64,000 bases of DNA from Lepidostoma basale (GCA_022606425.2 JAHDVF020001368.1:496001-560000), one strand, 5' to 3'; positions 30,366 through 40,500 are shown, numbered from the stretch's first letter. Made by a program: numbers and translations. Notes: a model not told the origin generated them from the letters alone.

Positions 30366-30399
30366 CGTAAAAGGGAAATAAATTGATCCAATTGGGAAT

Positions 30400-30560
30400 T
30401 TGTTGGTTTGGAATTTTATATTTCTAGAGTTTGCAAAATGGCCGCTGAGTTCCCTGCTTCGAATAAAAACCGACAAGATGGCGGCAATGTTAGCAAGCTG
30501 CGCGGAGTGGTGACCACATTTTGCTTGATCCCTTCGATCACTCAGACTAATAAAACCACC
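30400..30560. promoter_or_regulatory. Possible regulatory patch with ATGGCGGC motifs
   Basis: AAAATGGCCGCTGAG and CAAGATGGCGGCAATG lie 50 bp apart in a non-repeat patch. The second matches the YY1/Pho core (AAGATGGCGGC). Function is inferred only from the motif. Confidence 0.25.
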
Positions 30561-30665
30561 AATAAAAAAGGTCAAAAATGCTTTACTATGAAGGGTGAAT
30601 ACAAAATATTGATGTAACAAAAATGTCTCTTATACGTCATAAAGATACGTCTAGAAAATTACGAT

Positions 30666-31085
30666 AAAATCTTCTTCTTCTTCTTCCTCAGCCTATTCCC
30701 GTCCACTCCTGGACAAAGGCCTCCTCCATTCGCTTCCATGTCACACTGTCCTGTGCAGACTGCATCCAGGTTATTCCGACGTGTCTGTTCAGATCTTCCT
30801 TCCATCGTAGTTGCGGTCGCCCTGCACTTCTCTTTGCCGTCCACGGTCTCCAAGTCAGCAGTCTTATTGTCCACTCTTCGTCTGAGCCTCTGGCTACGTG
30901 ACCTGTCCATTGCCATTGTAGAGTCGCCACCCGGTGGATGATGTCAGTGACCTTTGTTTTTTCTTTCACCGTATCGTTTCTGATTCTGTCTCATAGGCTT
31001 ATTCCTAACATGGCTCTTTCCATGGCTCATTGGGTCACTCGTATTTCTCGTCACTTTCGAATTGTTCAGAATCCCGCACTACTAA
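30666..31085 (-). mobile_element. LINE-F 3' end
   Basis: A (TTC)n tail, then the minus-strand frame 30969-30688: TDIIHRVATLQWQWTGHVARG, LTWRPWTAKRSAGRPQLRW, FVQEWTGIG. An RTE-like ORF2 C-terminus. The upstream part continues with AMERAMLG coding to about 31085. Confidence 0.85.
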
Positions 31086-31174
31086 TACGATAAAATAACA
31101 CCTTTTAAGTTAGGTTTTTTGTTAGTGATTTTATTTTTCGTTGTTTAAACATAAAATACATATGAGCAATTGAC

Positions 31175-31266
31175 GACCTTCGTGGCATAGTGGTAAGAAC
31201 TCTGATTGCTATACCGAAGGTACCGGATTTGATTCCCGGCGATTGCAGTGTGATTGTCACACTGTC
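31175..31266 (+). mobile_element. SINE-C head
   Basis: GACCTTCGTGGCATAGTGG (A box), CCGGATTTGATTCCC (B box), TGTGATTGTCACACTGTCT. The body is replaced by LINE-F at 31268. Confidence 0.8.
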
Positions 31267-31267
31267 T

Positions 31268-31695
31268 TGCAGTCTATGTAGCTTGCGTTCTGCCAGTTGG
31301 TACTTGTGGTCTTGAAACTGTTGCATTGTCCAAACAAAGTACCGAGAAACTACGAGTGACCCAAAGAGCCATGGAAAGAGCCATGTTAGGAATAAGCCTA
31401 AGAGACAGAGTCAGAAACGAAACGGTGAGAGAGAAAACAATGGTCACGGACATCATTCAACGGTTGGTGAATCTTAAATGGCCAAATGGTAGGTCACGTA
31501 GTTAGAAGCTCAGATGAAAAGTGGACAAGAAGACTGCTGACTTGGAGACCGTGGACGGCAAAGAGAAGTGCAAAGCGACCGCAACTACGGTGGAAGGATG
31601 ATCTGAACAGACAGAGTGACATGCAAGCGAATGGAGGAGGCCTTTGTCCAGGAGTGGACGGGAATAGGCTGAGGAAGAAGAAGAAGAAGATGAAG
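31268..31695 (+). mobile_element. LINE-F 3' end, opposite orientation
   Basis: The frames 31254-31505 and 31486-31731 encode LETVALSKQSTEKLRVTQRA, then MLGISLRDRVRNETVREKT, then LTWRPWTAKRSAKRPQLRW, ending (GAA)n at 31674-31688. One frameshift. Confidence 0.85.
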
Positions 31696-31699
31696 TATA

Positions 31700-32325
31700 C
31701 AGTAATTGGGTTCAAACGATACGTTGTATAAAAAATACTTATCAATTGTTGACCACACGACGAACACAAATTTAGAAATCACAGACGTTACAAATTATAT
31801 ACATCAAAAAGTTACAGTAATCTTGAACAATATACGTTGTGTTGAAAGAAGCTGACTTAGAAGTATTTAAATTATTTCATATCGAAACCTCAGCGAGATA
31901 CTACTTATAGAATATCAAATTCTTACCCACCAACACCTCAGTACACAATACACCAAGGTATGTTTAGAAACTTCCTCATGTTGGTAAATTGTAGGGGGAA
32001 TTAATCCTGAAAGGTAATTTTCTATACAAGAGGGGCGGCACCTAGTACCTAGGTACCCGCGGAGTACACGGGTACCTACGCAAGTTTCACAGGTGAATGG
32101 GTTCCTTGTTACTCGTTTGGGCGTGGGCAGCATTATGCTACGTATATATTATCAGCTAAACTAAATGAAACTATTCCTTACAAAACAGACATCGCGCATT
32201 TTCAATAACAATTAAAACTACTAGTCCTTGGGACCTCCCTGAATAAAAATCATTCATTTAATTTACACTAAAAAATATAAAATAAATAAATAAAACATTT
32301 TATTCAACGACGATATGGTTATTAT
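31700..32325. other. Unique-looking DNA, no gene
   Basis: 31880-32160 is GC-richer and not shared, with clustered GGTACC-like words (AGTACCTAGGTACC, ACACGGGTACCTACG). No frame, tRNA or repeat recognised. Confidence 0.4.
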
Positions 32326-32327
32326 AA

Positions 32328-32517
32328 TTGATGCCAACCAGGTCGATTTTTCCGACTTCGAATATGGCCGCCTTTGAGTATTTGATTAATTTTATCATGC
32401 CATGCTTTCGTTGGTCTTCCACGGCTATTCTTTCCAATCACACTGCTTGTTTACAACATTTAATCAATTCTTCTCTGATCCATGTATCTAAAACATCTCA
32501 GGGATCCTTTTTTAAGT
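32328..32517 (-). mobile_element. LINE-A internal fragment
   Basis: CCGACTTCGAATATGGCCGCC, ATTAATTTTATCATGCC, TTGGTCTTCCACGGC: antisense GGHIRSRN to KTWHDQI region. It runs directly into SINE-C. Confidence 0.65.
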
Positions 32518-32641
32518 TTATTGTCAGGTGAATTCTACACCAGACCAAAGACAGTGTGACAATTCCACTGTCACCGTCGGGAATCGAACTCGGGACCTTC
32601 GGTGTGGCAGTCAAAACACGTGTCACTCGGCCACGAAGGTC
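32518..32641 (-). mobile_element. SINE-C, 5' half
   Basis: Minus strand GACCTTCGTGGCCGAGTGAC, GGTTCGA/GTTCGATTCCC B box, CAGTGGAATTGTCACACTG. Ends at GACAATAAAC. Confidence 0.85.
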
Positions 32642-33105
32642 GTCTACAAACACATAAATACACACACGTTTTTTTATTGAATTGGAGTGGTACCAGTTAT
32701 CTTCATACTGAGTGAAGCGGGCTGGGAACCAACTGATTTGGACAAATTCTGATATAGGCAACTTTCGCAGACAACCATAACCCATAGGTTATAGCACTTA
32801 CACAAACAATGTTCATACAATTATTGAATAGTTAACTTTTGACACAGTGTGTTACTTCACAAGTAGCTTGAATAAAGTTTGAAACACCCAACGTCAGATC
32901 AGCCCAGTGGGGTAACATCATTGTCGGAACAGAAATCGGTTAAGACTCGTGACTTAAGCAGAACCCAGGCCCTTCTTGCTGATATATAACTACGTGACTA
33001 AATCAAGGCGTTACCATATTTTCACAAAATCAAAATATAAAAACAAATGAAGTGGACTGTGACTCACGTAAATAACAAATATAATAATTTTAAACTATTA
33101 AATTA
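32642..33105. other. No gene recognised
   Basis: Moderately complex DNA. Not matched to a repeat elsewhere in the window. Confidence 0.35.
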
Positions 33106-33350
33106 AATCACTTTGTTTTTGTATCACAATTGTATTTTATTTTACGCGACAGCTGTTTCATCAACCTATGTTGATATCATCAGGCGTTACAATAATATAT
33201 CAAATGTCAAATTTTCGTGATTTTTCGAATCTTTATGTGTATTTATTCCTATGTTAATTTGACAAAGTCATTTAATTTAACAGTTTAAAATGTTAAGGTA
33301 TCATAGTGTTTCGGCCAAAACAATGGACTATTTAAATATAATAATGAAAA
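33106..33350 (-). repeat. HH2 element with the most complete motif
   Basis: The HH2 body (GCGTAAAATAAAATACAATTG) faces left. On the right is the body block TTTAACAGTTTAAAATGTTAAGG and CATAGTGTTTCGGCC with AACAATGGACTATTT. Confidence 0.75.
33143..33192 (-). ncRNA. hammerhead-like motif, HH2, all stems intact
   Basis: ACGC, CTGATGA (33183-33177), T, stem II ATCAAC-ATAG-GTTGAT (6 bp perfect), GAAA (33159-33156), C-AGCT-G, UC, then GCGT. Stem I ACGC/GCGT is 4 bp perfect. The strongest candidate in the window; the only departure from consensus is the unpaired T after A9. Confidence 0.62.
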
Positions 33351-33427
33351 CTTCTAGAAAACAGATATTTTCATTCGTTTATTTATTAGATATGAAATTT
33401 TTCATCATTGCTCAAGAAATACTAAAC
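33345..33427 (+). repeat. HH6 body fragment
   Basis: ACTTCTAGAAAACAGATATTTTC then ATATGAAATTTTTCATC and GCTCAAGAAATAC. No motif. Confidence 0.5.
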
Positions 33428-33538
33428 AACAAACTATCATGACGTTTCCCCAAAGGAGTAGGCAGAGAGAATGGACTACTACACTACTCGATACTGACAC
33501 ACGTCACTAGCTTCCTCCACATTCATACAGCGAGTCAT
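33428..33538 (-). mobile_element. LINE-A 3' end
   Basis: ATCATGACGTTTCCCC-AAAGGAG, TTCCTCCACATTCATAC. Tail lost. Confidence 0.7.
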
Positions 33539-33539
33539 C

Positions 33540-33735
33540 ATATTCTTCTTCTTCAGCCTATTCCCGTCAGGCATCCTCCATTTGTTTCCACGTCACACTA
33601 TCTTGTGCAGACTGTATCCAGGTTATTCCGACATGTCTGTTCAGGTCATCTTTCCACCGTAGTTGCGGTCGCCTTGCACTTTTCTTTGCCATCCACAGAG
33701 TCAGCAGTCTTCTTGTCCATTTTTCGTTGATACGA
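33540..33735 (-). mobile_element. LINE-F 3' end
   Basis: TTCTTCTTCAGCCTATTCCC tail side, then ACCGTAGTTGCGGTCGCC and ATCCACAGAGTCAGCAG, the antisense WRPWTAKRSAGRPQLRW region. Confidence 0.75.
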
Positions 33736-33779
33736 ACTTGATATTACCGCTGCATATTTAACGCACACCAGTCTGAAAT

Positions 33780-34065
33780 CTTCTTCTTTGTCGTTTAGAC
33801 CATTAGTCTGTTACTATAGTCAGGCTGGCCTCTCTTGAGAACTCCCATCTATTTCTCCATCTCTTTGGCGGTCTTCCGAGGGGACGGCAGCCAACATGAA
33901 TATGAAGCGCCACAACGTGTGGGATTCTGGAGGGATCCATCCTCTGCACGTGCGCAACTTATCCGCTGTCTGCCCCATCTCACGATATCTTCCTATCCCA
34001 CGATATCCTTGTTCCTCGCCCTATCTCGAAGAGTCTTTCCTGCTCTTGTTCTTAGCGTCCCTATT
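33780..34065 (-). mobile_element. LINE fragment, LINE-B-like
   Basis: TTAGTCTGTTACTATAGTC, CATCTCTTTGGCGGTCTTCC (antisense GRPPKRW), CGATATCTTCCTATC. Degenerate relative of LINE-B. Confidence 0.5.
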
Positions 34066-34289
34066 TATTTATTTATTTATTTATACATAATAAACAAATG
34101 AGACATAACAAACGAAAAACATTTAGGCGACTCATTTGGACACAAAACGGTGTTGCAAAGATAAGACAAAGATAAAACAACATGAAACCAAAAAATCATA
34201 CATATCAGAAGGAACCCAAATATGTCGACGTCAGTGAGGCAGTACTCTTTCCATAATTTGTAATACATCCCTTATGAATACTTCCTCAC

Positions 34290-34425
34290 TGACACTGAAA
34301 ATGTCCAAATCCGAGACGATTAGATTCGATGTCCGAATTGTTCTTCCTACTGGTATCACCAAAGGCAGGTTGGTTCTGCATGACATTACGGAGCAAAGAA
34401 CAATTGATGTCGGCGCTGTTGCAGG
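34290..34425 (-). mobile_element. LINE-D fragment, decayed
   Basis: The minus strand reads through the RLFYLPATRTNLPL equivalent (CTGGTATCACCAAAGGCAGG region) and a SSEIDVF-like block with stops. Confidence 0.5.
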
Positions 34426-34519
34426 TAATTATTTGTCACCCACACTTTAGACTTCGTTCTTGTGGCATCCGCTCTGGTCTAAATCTATGTGTCAGTAGAG
34501 GCCTTACGCAGGTTTTGTA

Positions 34520-34815
34520 ACTAACTAACCATCACGCCATTTCCCCGGAAGGGTAGGCAGTGAGAATGGATCGCCACAATGCTCTGTCCTGGCATACCTC
34601 TCGGGCTTCCTCTACATGCATACATCGTACCATGCACGCTCGTCGATTATTCCGACTTCGAATGTGGCCGCCTTTTAGTAATTGATTAATTTGGTCTTGC
34701 CATGTTTTCCTCGATCGTCCTCGGCTTCTTTTTCCACTCACGCTGCTTGTGTACAACTTTTTAACCATTCTTCTCTCATCCATTCGTTCCATATATCCTA
34801 ACCATCTCAAGGATC
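34520..34815 (-). mobile_element. LINE-A 3' end, 92-codon frame
   Basis: The frame 34810-34532 encodes MRWLGYMERMDERRMVKKLY, GRSRKTWQDQINQLLKGGHI, RRACMVRCMHVEEAREVCQ and SILTAYPSGEMA. (CTAA) tail at 34520. Subfamily with RSRNNRRA. Confidence 0.85.
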
Positions 34816-34819
34816 TTTT

Positions 34820-35392
34820 TTTATTGTCGGTTTATTCTGTCGGTTTATTTTATTGTCGGTTTATTCTGATCTTACCTAGAGACAACCTAATAAAATAGTC
34901 TAAAATCTCTGAGGTTCTGTTTCGTTAATGCAAGATTTTGTTTTGCTTTCACATTGAATCATTCCAATTCAATTGTGTAAAGATATATCGTTCATAAATT
35001 CCATTTCCCACAGAAACATCTACCTTTTTTCGATTTTTCTTTCAATCACATTTGGCGGGACGGACTTTTTATATTTTCAAATAAAGAACCAATCGAACCC
35101 TCGGGTCAGGTGTTCCAATTTCAAATGCCCATTTGACACGGCTGTCAGTTGGCGGGGAAAGCCGCGCTCTGTGCCTCACCCCTTCCGTGTTTTAATTTCA
35201 CTTCATTTCCATTGATGGCCCTAATGGGGCAATTTATTTGTTTTCGGGCGCAACTAATCAACTTGAAACGTTTTTTTATATATATAAGGAACCTCCCAAA
35301 TTTATGCACGCCATTCCGAAAGTATTTGAACCTTGCATATAAGTTATCAAAATAGTAGCATTTTAATATTTTTGTTTCGATTGATTTATATT
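34820..35392. other. Unique-looking DNA, no gene
   Basis: 34830-34865 holds short tandem TTTATTCTGTCGG / TTTATTTTATTGTCGG words. 35090-35260 is GC-richer (TTGGCGGGGAAAGCCGCGC) and unshared. A candidate conserved non-coding patch, unproven. Confidence 0.35.
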
Positions 35393-35880
35393 AAATAGTC
35401 CACTGTTTTGGCCGAAACACTATGAAACTTCAACATTTTTAACTGTTAAATTTACAAAAATATTATTATTCTTCTTCTTCTTCTTCCCTTTTTGTAGACT
35501 CAGGAGTCTGTTATTTCAGGCGGGTCCTCTTGAGATGCTGAACTCCAGCTATCTCTCCACCGTTTCGGGGGTCTTCCTGGTCGGCGTTGTCCGTTTGGCG
35601 TTCCATGGAGAGCTATGTGTGGTATTCTATTTGAGCTCATCCTTTCTACGTGTTCATGCCAGTATCGCCGTCTTTGACGTCCCCATCTGACCACATCTTC
35701 GACCTCGCAGATTTCTCGGATTGCTGTATTCCTAACTCGATCACGTAGGGTCTTGCCAGCTATAGCGCGTTATATTATAATATCACAATTTTTTTATTAT
35801 ACACTATTTGAGAATGCCAAAACAGCTGTTAGCCAACCGATATTGGCATCATCAGGAGTTCAGCTCAGCTTAGTTGTTTG
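35393..35880. repeat. HH2 element split by a LINE-B insertion
   Basis: HH2 body at 35393-35462 (AATAGTCCACTGTTTTGGCC, AACTGTTAAATTTACA), LINE-B at 35466-35762, then HH2 resumes (ATTATAATATCACAATTTT). The motif at 35815-35862 (minus) has CTGATGA, T, GCCAAT...GTTGGC, but GAAA is changed to AACAG context. Confidence 0.65.
35466..35762 (-). mobile_element. LINE-B 3' end
   Basis: (TTC)n tail at 35467-35486. The 64-codon frame encodes MVRWGRQRRRYWHEHVERM then GRPPKRWRDSWSSASQED. It extends to AGKTLRDRVRNTAIREICE. Confidence 0.85.
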
Positions 35881-35904
35881 GAAGTATCCTTCTCTCGCTC
35901 ACTC

Positions 35905-36215
35905 TTTCTTAAAACTAACTAACTAACTAACCATCACGCCGTTTCTCCGGAGGGGTAGGCAGTGAGGATGGATCGCCACATTGTTCTATCCTGGCATAAT
36001 TTTCACGCCTCTTCTACATTCACACATCGTGACATGCACTCTCGTCGATTGTTCCTACTTCGAACATGGCCGCCTTTCAGTAATTGATTAATTTGGTCGT
36101 GCCATGTCTTTCTTGGCCTTCCTCGACTTCTTTTCCCATTCTCACTACTTGTATATATATTTTTAACCATTCTTTCCTCATACATTCATATGTCCAAACC
36201 ATCTTAGTGACCCTT
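35905..36215 (-). mobile_element. LINE-A 3' end
   Basis: (CTAA)n, CACGCCGTTTCTCCGGAGG. A frame encodes GRPRKTWHDQINQLLKGGHV then RRECMSRCVNVEEA. RSRNNRR subfamily. Confidence 0.85.
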
Positions 36216-36249
36216 TCTTAATTTAATTTAACACGCATTCATCCGCCTT

Positions 36250-36395
36250 ACATTCATTTCTTACATGTAATAGGTAGCTAATATAATATAACGCCTTTTT
36301 TGTCACGTGAATTCTACACTAGGAAAAGTACAGTGTGACAAACACACTGTCATCGCCAGGAATTGAACCCGGGACCTTCGGTATGGTGGCGATGT
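36250..36395 (-). mobile_element. SINE-C, 5'-truncated head
   Basis: ACATGTAATAGGTAGCTAA, GTCACGTGAATTCTACAC, then a B box (GGTTCAATTCC) and CCGAAGGTCCC. The A box is lost after GGTATGG. Confidence 0.8.
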
Positions 36396-36594
36396 TCGTC
36401 AACATCAACGGTCGTCAACCAATGTTGAGGACTCAGGAGAAGTATAATAAATAATAATAATAATATGATAATTTTTAAAGCGCCGTTTTTGGGATGAAAT
36501 CACCTCAAGATGACGTATTACCGTGTTTATTTTTTGTCTTTCTAGACTATATTTTTTTATCTGCCCACCCTCTCTATTATTTCTGTGTCTTCTG

Positions 36595-36722
36595 CTGCCC
36601 TCCTAAAAGTCTCAAACGCCCACTTTAAGAACTTAGGATCTAAGGTATGAAGGGAGATTGTTCCAAGCTGATGGGCCGGCTACTGCAAAAGCTCGATCCC
36701 CGAAATTTTAACAACAAATCTT
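36595..36722 (-). mobile_element. LINE fragment, jockey-like C-terminus
   Basis: The minus strand reads GDRAFAVAGPSAWNNLP in two frames, then YLRS. AGPxxWNxLP is the common C-terminal motif of jockey-superfamily ORF2. Confidence 0.65.
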
Positions 36723-36805
36723 CCTAAAGTATGTCTGAAAAGAACCGTGTGGTAGTCTATCCTTTTTGGTTACCAGTTCAGGGAAACGGCGTAATGGTTA
36801 GTTTA
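36723..36805 (+). mobile_element. LINE-A 3' stub
   Basis: GTATGTCTGAAAAGAACCG, GGGAAACGGCGTAATGG then TTAGTTT. About 80 bp. Confidence 0.65.
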
Positions 36806-37049
36806 TATCTTGACATCTTCGCGGTGACGTCATAATACAAAGGCTAATTAATATCGTATTTTTACAATGGCAGGCTTATTGCGGCCATGAGAGGGTTAGC
36901 GCAGATAAGGCGGACTAACAAGGCGAGCGCCAGACGTAACGCAGGACTGTTTAATAACCTCAAACAGATAAAACCTGTTGACACACTTACGACACGGTAC
37001 GGCCCGAATGTCGTTATGCAACACTGATAATGCGGCCTTAGGACTTTCG

Positions 37050-37505
37050 CGGGAAAACTTTCAAATCAAATCTGTCTCGTGCCTGATTAAACGAACTACA
37101 AACAATATACCAGCTCTGAAACCGGTCATACCAATTCTGAATGTATGCATGAATGACCCTGATGTAGAGATAAATAGCAGAATTGAGGCAGCATAGGCCA
37201 CGTTTAATAAAATGAAATCACTTTTCTGAAATGATAACATAAACTTGAAACTCCGCCAGAGAAATATCAAATGCTATATGTGGTCTGCTTTATTGTATGG
37301 ATGTGAAACGTGGACCTTGAAATTTCAACTCAATGAACAGACTGGAAGCATTTGAAATGTGGCTCCATCACCTAATGCTCAGAATTCCCTGGACAGACAT
37401 GGTTACCAATACCGAAGCTAGCGAGGCGAGCTAGAGTTGACAGGTAACTTTTATTTAACTATCAAGGTTCGGATGATTTCACATCTGGGTCATATACTGC
37501 GTGGG
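37050..37505 (+). mobile_element. LINE-G fragment
   Basis: Encodes VEINSRIEAA, FNKMKSLF, NINLKLRQR, SALLYGCETWTLK and, after shifts, NSLDRHGYQYRS and ISHLGHILRG. It supplies the uninterrupted reference for the LINE-G junction at 22203. Confidence 0.75.
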
Positions 37506-37507
37506 GT

Positions 37508-37945
37508 AAAGTACCACCTTCTCTACCACACTTTTCTTTCCTGACATATTTCTCTCGCTTCCTCAACATTCAAACATCGTGTCATGCACGCGCGTCGATT
37601 TCTCTGACATTCAATATTTGATTTAATTGATCGTGTCACGTTTTCCTCAGTCTTCCTCTATTCTGCTTCCATTTACATCGTTAACATATATATTTTTTAC
37701 TATTCTTTCTTCATTAATCCTTTCACATATCCAAACCATCTTAATGATCATTTCATTATTTTGTTCATTACACCATCATTCGCACCGCATTCATTTCTTA
37801 TATTTTCATTCGACACTCTATCATACACAGAGTATCCACACATTCGTCTAGGAGATCTCATTTCAACTACATTTATTCTACTTTCATCCTTCATGCTTCG
37901 CTTCCATATATAAGGGTCGGTAGAAGAACACCAATGTGCACTTTA
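37508..37945 (-). mobile_element. LINE-A 3' region
   Basis: Antisense LINE-A from ACACTTTTCTTTCCTGAC to the TATATAAGGGTCGGTAG-AAGAACACC block (start of the recognisable frame). The 3'-most ACGCCGTCTCC end is missing. A small deletion removes the CTCACATGGC block. Confidence 0.8.
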
Positions 37946-38359
37946 CTTTTAATTATCGAATTTATTATCAAATTAGTTTCTTTAGCGAAAATCAAGCACG
38001 TTGTTGTTTATATACACGAGTTAACGTAGCAGAATACATTTATTAATATCATTCCCATAAACTATTATGAAACTTATATTCTTCAAAAAACAAAAAGTAA
38101 TTATTTTCAGTTGTGTCATAAATGTTTGTTTTGTAATGCCAAATGTTTGTGTTATTCAACTTCGTCGGGTGAATGTACACTAGTCCTAAGTATCCTAGTA
38201 ATAACTTTAAAAGGGTTTTATCTCTCATACATGCATTTCCATCGTCATTATGGTGTTTTCAAAGTATAACTTAGAATCATCTGTATGGTGCCAACAATTT
38301 GATGTTTCTTGAACAATGATGTAAAATAAAATTCCATATTAAATAATTTTATATAAAGC

Positions 38360-38415
38360 TAGAATGGCAGTGCACTGTAGTGTTCTTCTACTGATCCTTA
38401 TACGAGGGAAGTAAA
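38360..38415 (+). mobile_element. LINE-A 5' scrap
   Basis: AGCTAGAATGGCAGTGCAC, GTTCTTCTACTGATCCTTAT: upstream edge of the frame seen at 3640. Confidence 0.55.
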
Positions 38416-38424
38416 CCCTTATGT

Positions 38425-38578
38425 TTGCATTGTCACACCTGATGATGTCAACAAAGGTTGATGAAATAGCTGTCGCGTAAAATAAAATACAATTGTGATA
38501 CATAAATAAAGTTATTTAATTTAACAGTTTTAAAATGTTAAGGTATCATACTGTTTCGACCAAAACAATGAACTATTT
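38425..38578 (+). repeat. HH2 element, single orientation
   Basis: Motif at 38434-38482: CTGATGA (38439-38445), T, stem II GTCAAC-AAAG-GTTGAT, GAAA, TAGCTGTC, GCGT. C15.2 is T. Followed by the body up to AAAACAATGAACTATTT. Confidence 0.6.
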
Positions 38579-38745
38579 ATTAAATAATTTACGAATTAAA
38601 ACGTCAGTTTTCTAGAACCTTCATTATATTTTATAGGAATGACATGTTTCGCCCTTCTAAGGCATTATCATTTGATAATGCCTTAGAAGGGCGAAACATG
38701 TCATTCCCATAAAATAAAATAAAACTTCTAAAAAACTGACGGGCC
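38579..38745. repeat. HH6 perfect back-to-back palindrome
   Basis: ATGACATGTTTCGCCCTTC, TAAGGCATTATC|ATTTGATAATGCC, TTAGAAGGGCGAAACATGTC. Two HH6 motifs share a centre at about 38671 with no spacer. Stem II GCC(T)T/AGGGC. Core UUGAUAA (U3-A8). Confidence 0.85.
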
Positions 38746-38779
38746 AACAATATTAACCAAATAACATTTTAAAAAATGT

Positions 38780-39125
38780 TGATGTTTGTTAATTGTAAAT
38801 AATGAAAACAAAAAAACATATATACAAAATTTCTTTATAATTTTGTATTTAGTTTGCTTCCACTTGTGTTTATGTTCGACCGGTTTCGGCAGCTTGCTGC
38901 CATCTTCTAGTTGGCAGAAGAAAGCAGTTTGCTTCCACTTGTGTTTATATTCGACTGGTTTCGGCAGCTTGCTGCTTTCTTCTGCTAACTAGAAGATGGC
39001 AGCAAGCTGCCGAAACCGGTCGGACATAAACACAAGTGGAAGCAAACTAAATACACAATAATAAAGAAATTTTCTATCATTTTTTTTTGTTTTCATTATT
39101 TAAAATGAACTTCTGCCAAGAAATT
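38780..39125. repeat. HH5 array: two tandem minus copies plus one plus copy
   Basis: The unit starting AGTTTGCTTCCACTTGTG repeats at 38851 and 38926 (75-bp period) on the minus strand, then a plus-strand unit follows with the same body to 39125. Motifs: 38876-38915 (-), 38951-38988 (-), 38985-39030 (+). Stem II GGCAG-CAAG-CTGCC is perfect; the cut site is CGGTC; the core box reads AGAAGA in place of CUGANGA. Confidence 0.75.
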
Positions 39126-39740
39126 TCAATTAAAAATATTAATTATTTGTAAATTGTTTCGAAAATGTAGCGATATTTTAAACATTTTTTTGACATTTGA
39201 TAGTTGTCAGATCAAAAAGGCCCCACATTCAATTTAAAATTACGACCTGGTAACGAGTGATTTCGAGGCTGCATTGATCAAGCTATGAATGTGCTGGTCC
39301 AGGCGTAAGAGTTGTCTATGGATATTTTGTCGCGATGTGGACTTATAAACACTTTACTCCAGGGTCGCAGATTTGAACAAGGATAAATGGGACATTTGTT
39401 TGATGTCAATGTCGACCGTCGCGTCACATTCACAGTGTTTATTAACCCCCTCTATGCGCTGGCGGTTTTATTAAAAACCCATTCGCTTAAGTGTCGGCTA
39501 TTGGCCGATGGAAGGCGAGCCGCCGCGGATATCATATTCACAGACCTGTTTACCCGGATTCTGATTACGCCGAATGACGTTGTTTTCTTTATTGTGCTAA
39601 AAATTCCAAATTCAAACACTCTTTTAGACGTTATTCATATTATTAGAATTCGTCATGTAATTGTACTCAGAGTAAACATTTAAACCCTTCTTGATTATTA
39701 TTTTTTCTTGAATAAAAATGTTTAACTCCACATTAAATAT
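39126..39740. other. Unique GC-richer block, no gene recognised
   Basis: 39240-39620 has moderate GC, CpG words (GAGCCGCCGCGGATATC) and no match elsewhere in the window. The plus frame 39387-39683 is open for 98 codons without a recognised domain. An old exon or conserved non-coding DNA is possible. Confidence 0.35.
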
Positions 39741-39744
39741 GGAA

Positions 39745-39808
39745 AAAAACAATCATTTTCTTAAAAAAATTATGTTTTATGGGCCTGACATGTTTCGCTT
39801 TGCTATAA
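39745..39808 (-). repeat. HH6 motif remnant cut by LINE-A
   Basis: GGCCTGACATGTTTCGC, TTTGCTATAACATTATTT, then the LINE-A (CTAA) tail. The motif is truncated within the stem II/centre region. Confidence 0.5.
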
Positions 39809-40355
39809 CATTATTTAACTAACTAACTAACTAACTAACAATCACGCCGTCTTCCCTGATGGGCAGGCAGGAATAATGGATTGCCACACTTTTCTTTCCT
39901 GACATATTTCTCTCGATTCCTAAACATTCATACATCGTGTCATGCATGCGTGTCGATTTCTCTGACTCCTCACATGGCCGACATGCAATTTTTGATTTAT
40001 TTGATCGTGCCACATTTTCCTCGGTCTTCCTCTATTTCTGCTTTCATTTACATCGTTAACATATATTTTTTTACCATTCTTATTTCATTCATTCTTTCCA
40101 TATGTCCGAACCATCTTAATAATCCTTTCATTATTTGTTCATAACACCATCATTCGCACCGCATTCACTTCTTATATTTTCATTCGACACTCTACCATAC
40201 ACAGAGTATCCACACATTCGTCTAAGAGATTTCATTTCTACTACATTTATTCTACTTTCATCATTCTTTTGCCAATTCCATGCTTCGCTTCCATACATAA
40301 GGGTCAGTTGAAGAACACCATTGTGCACTGCTATTCTAGCTTTTTTGGATAGGTT
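39809..40355 (-). mobile_element. LINE-A 3' region, long copy
   Basis: (CTAA)n, CACGCCGTCTTCCCTG, through to CATTGTGCACTGCTATTC-TAGC. A frame encodes LTLMYGSEAWNWQKNDES, NVVEMKSLRRMCGYSVYGR and SECGANDGVMNK. Nearly the same extent as the copy at 3620. Confidence 0.85.
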
Positions 40356-40500
40356 TTTTGGATAATTAAATAAAACGATGTTTTTTTGCTAACTGCTTCA
40401 ACTTGTTGTCTTTATTTATACAGCAACCAGTTTCGCCAGGGTAGCTGGCATCGACAGACTGGTAACACTGTTATAAACTTACTCCTTTATTTACATATCG
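40356..40500 (-). repeat. HH7 element with motif
   Basis: Minus motif at 40426-40478: CTGTCGA, T, stem II GCCAG-CTACC-CTGGC (5 bp perfect), GAAA (40434-40431), CTGGTT. Core A6 is T. The body ACGATGTTTTTTTGC is shared with 8460. Confidence 0.55.

Noticed and set aside
38579..39125. CRISPR-like array of palindromic repeats
   Set aside because: The repeats are inverted or few in number, differ in length, and lie in a eukaryotic context. There are no regular spacers.
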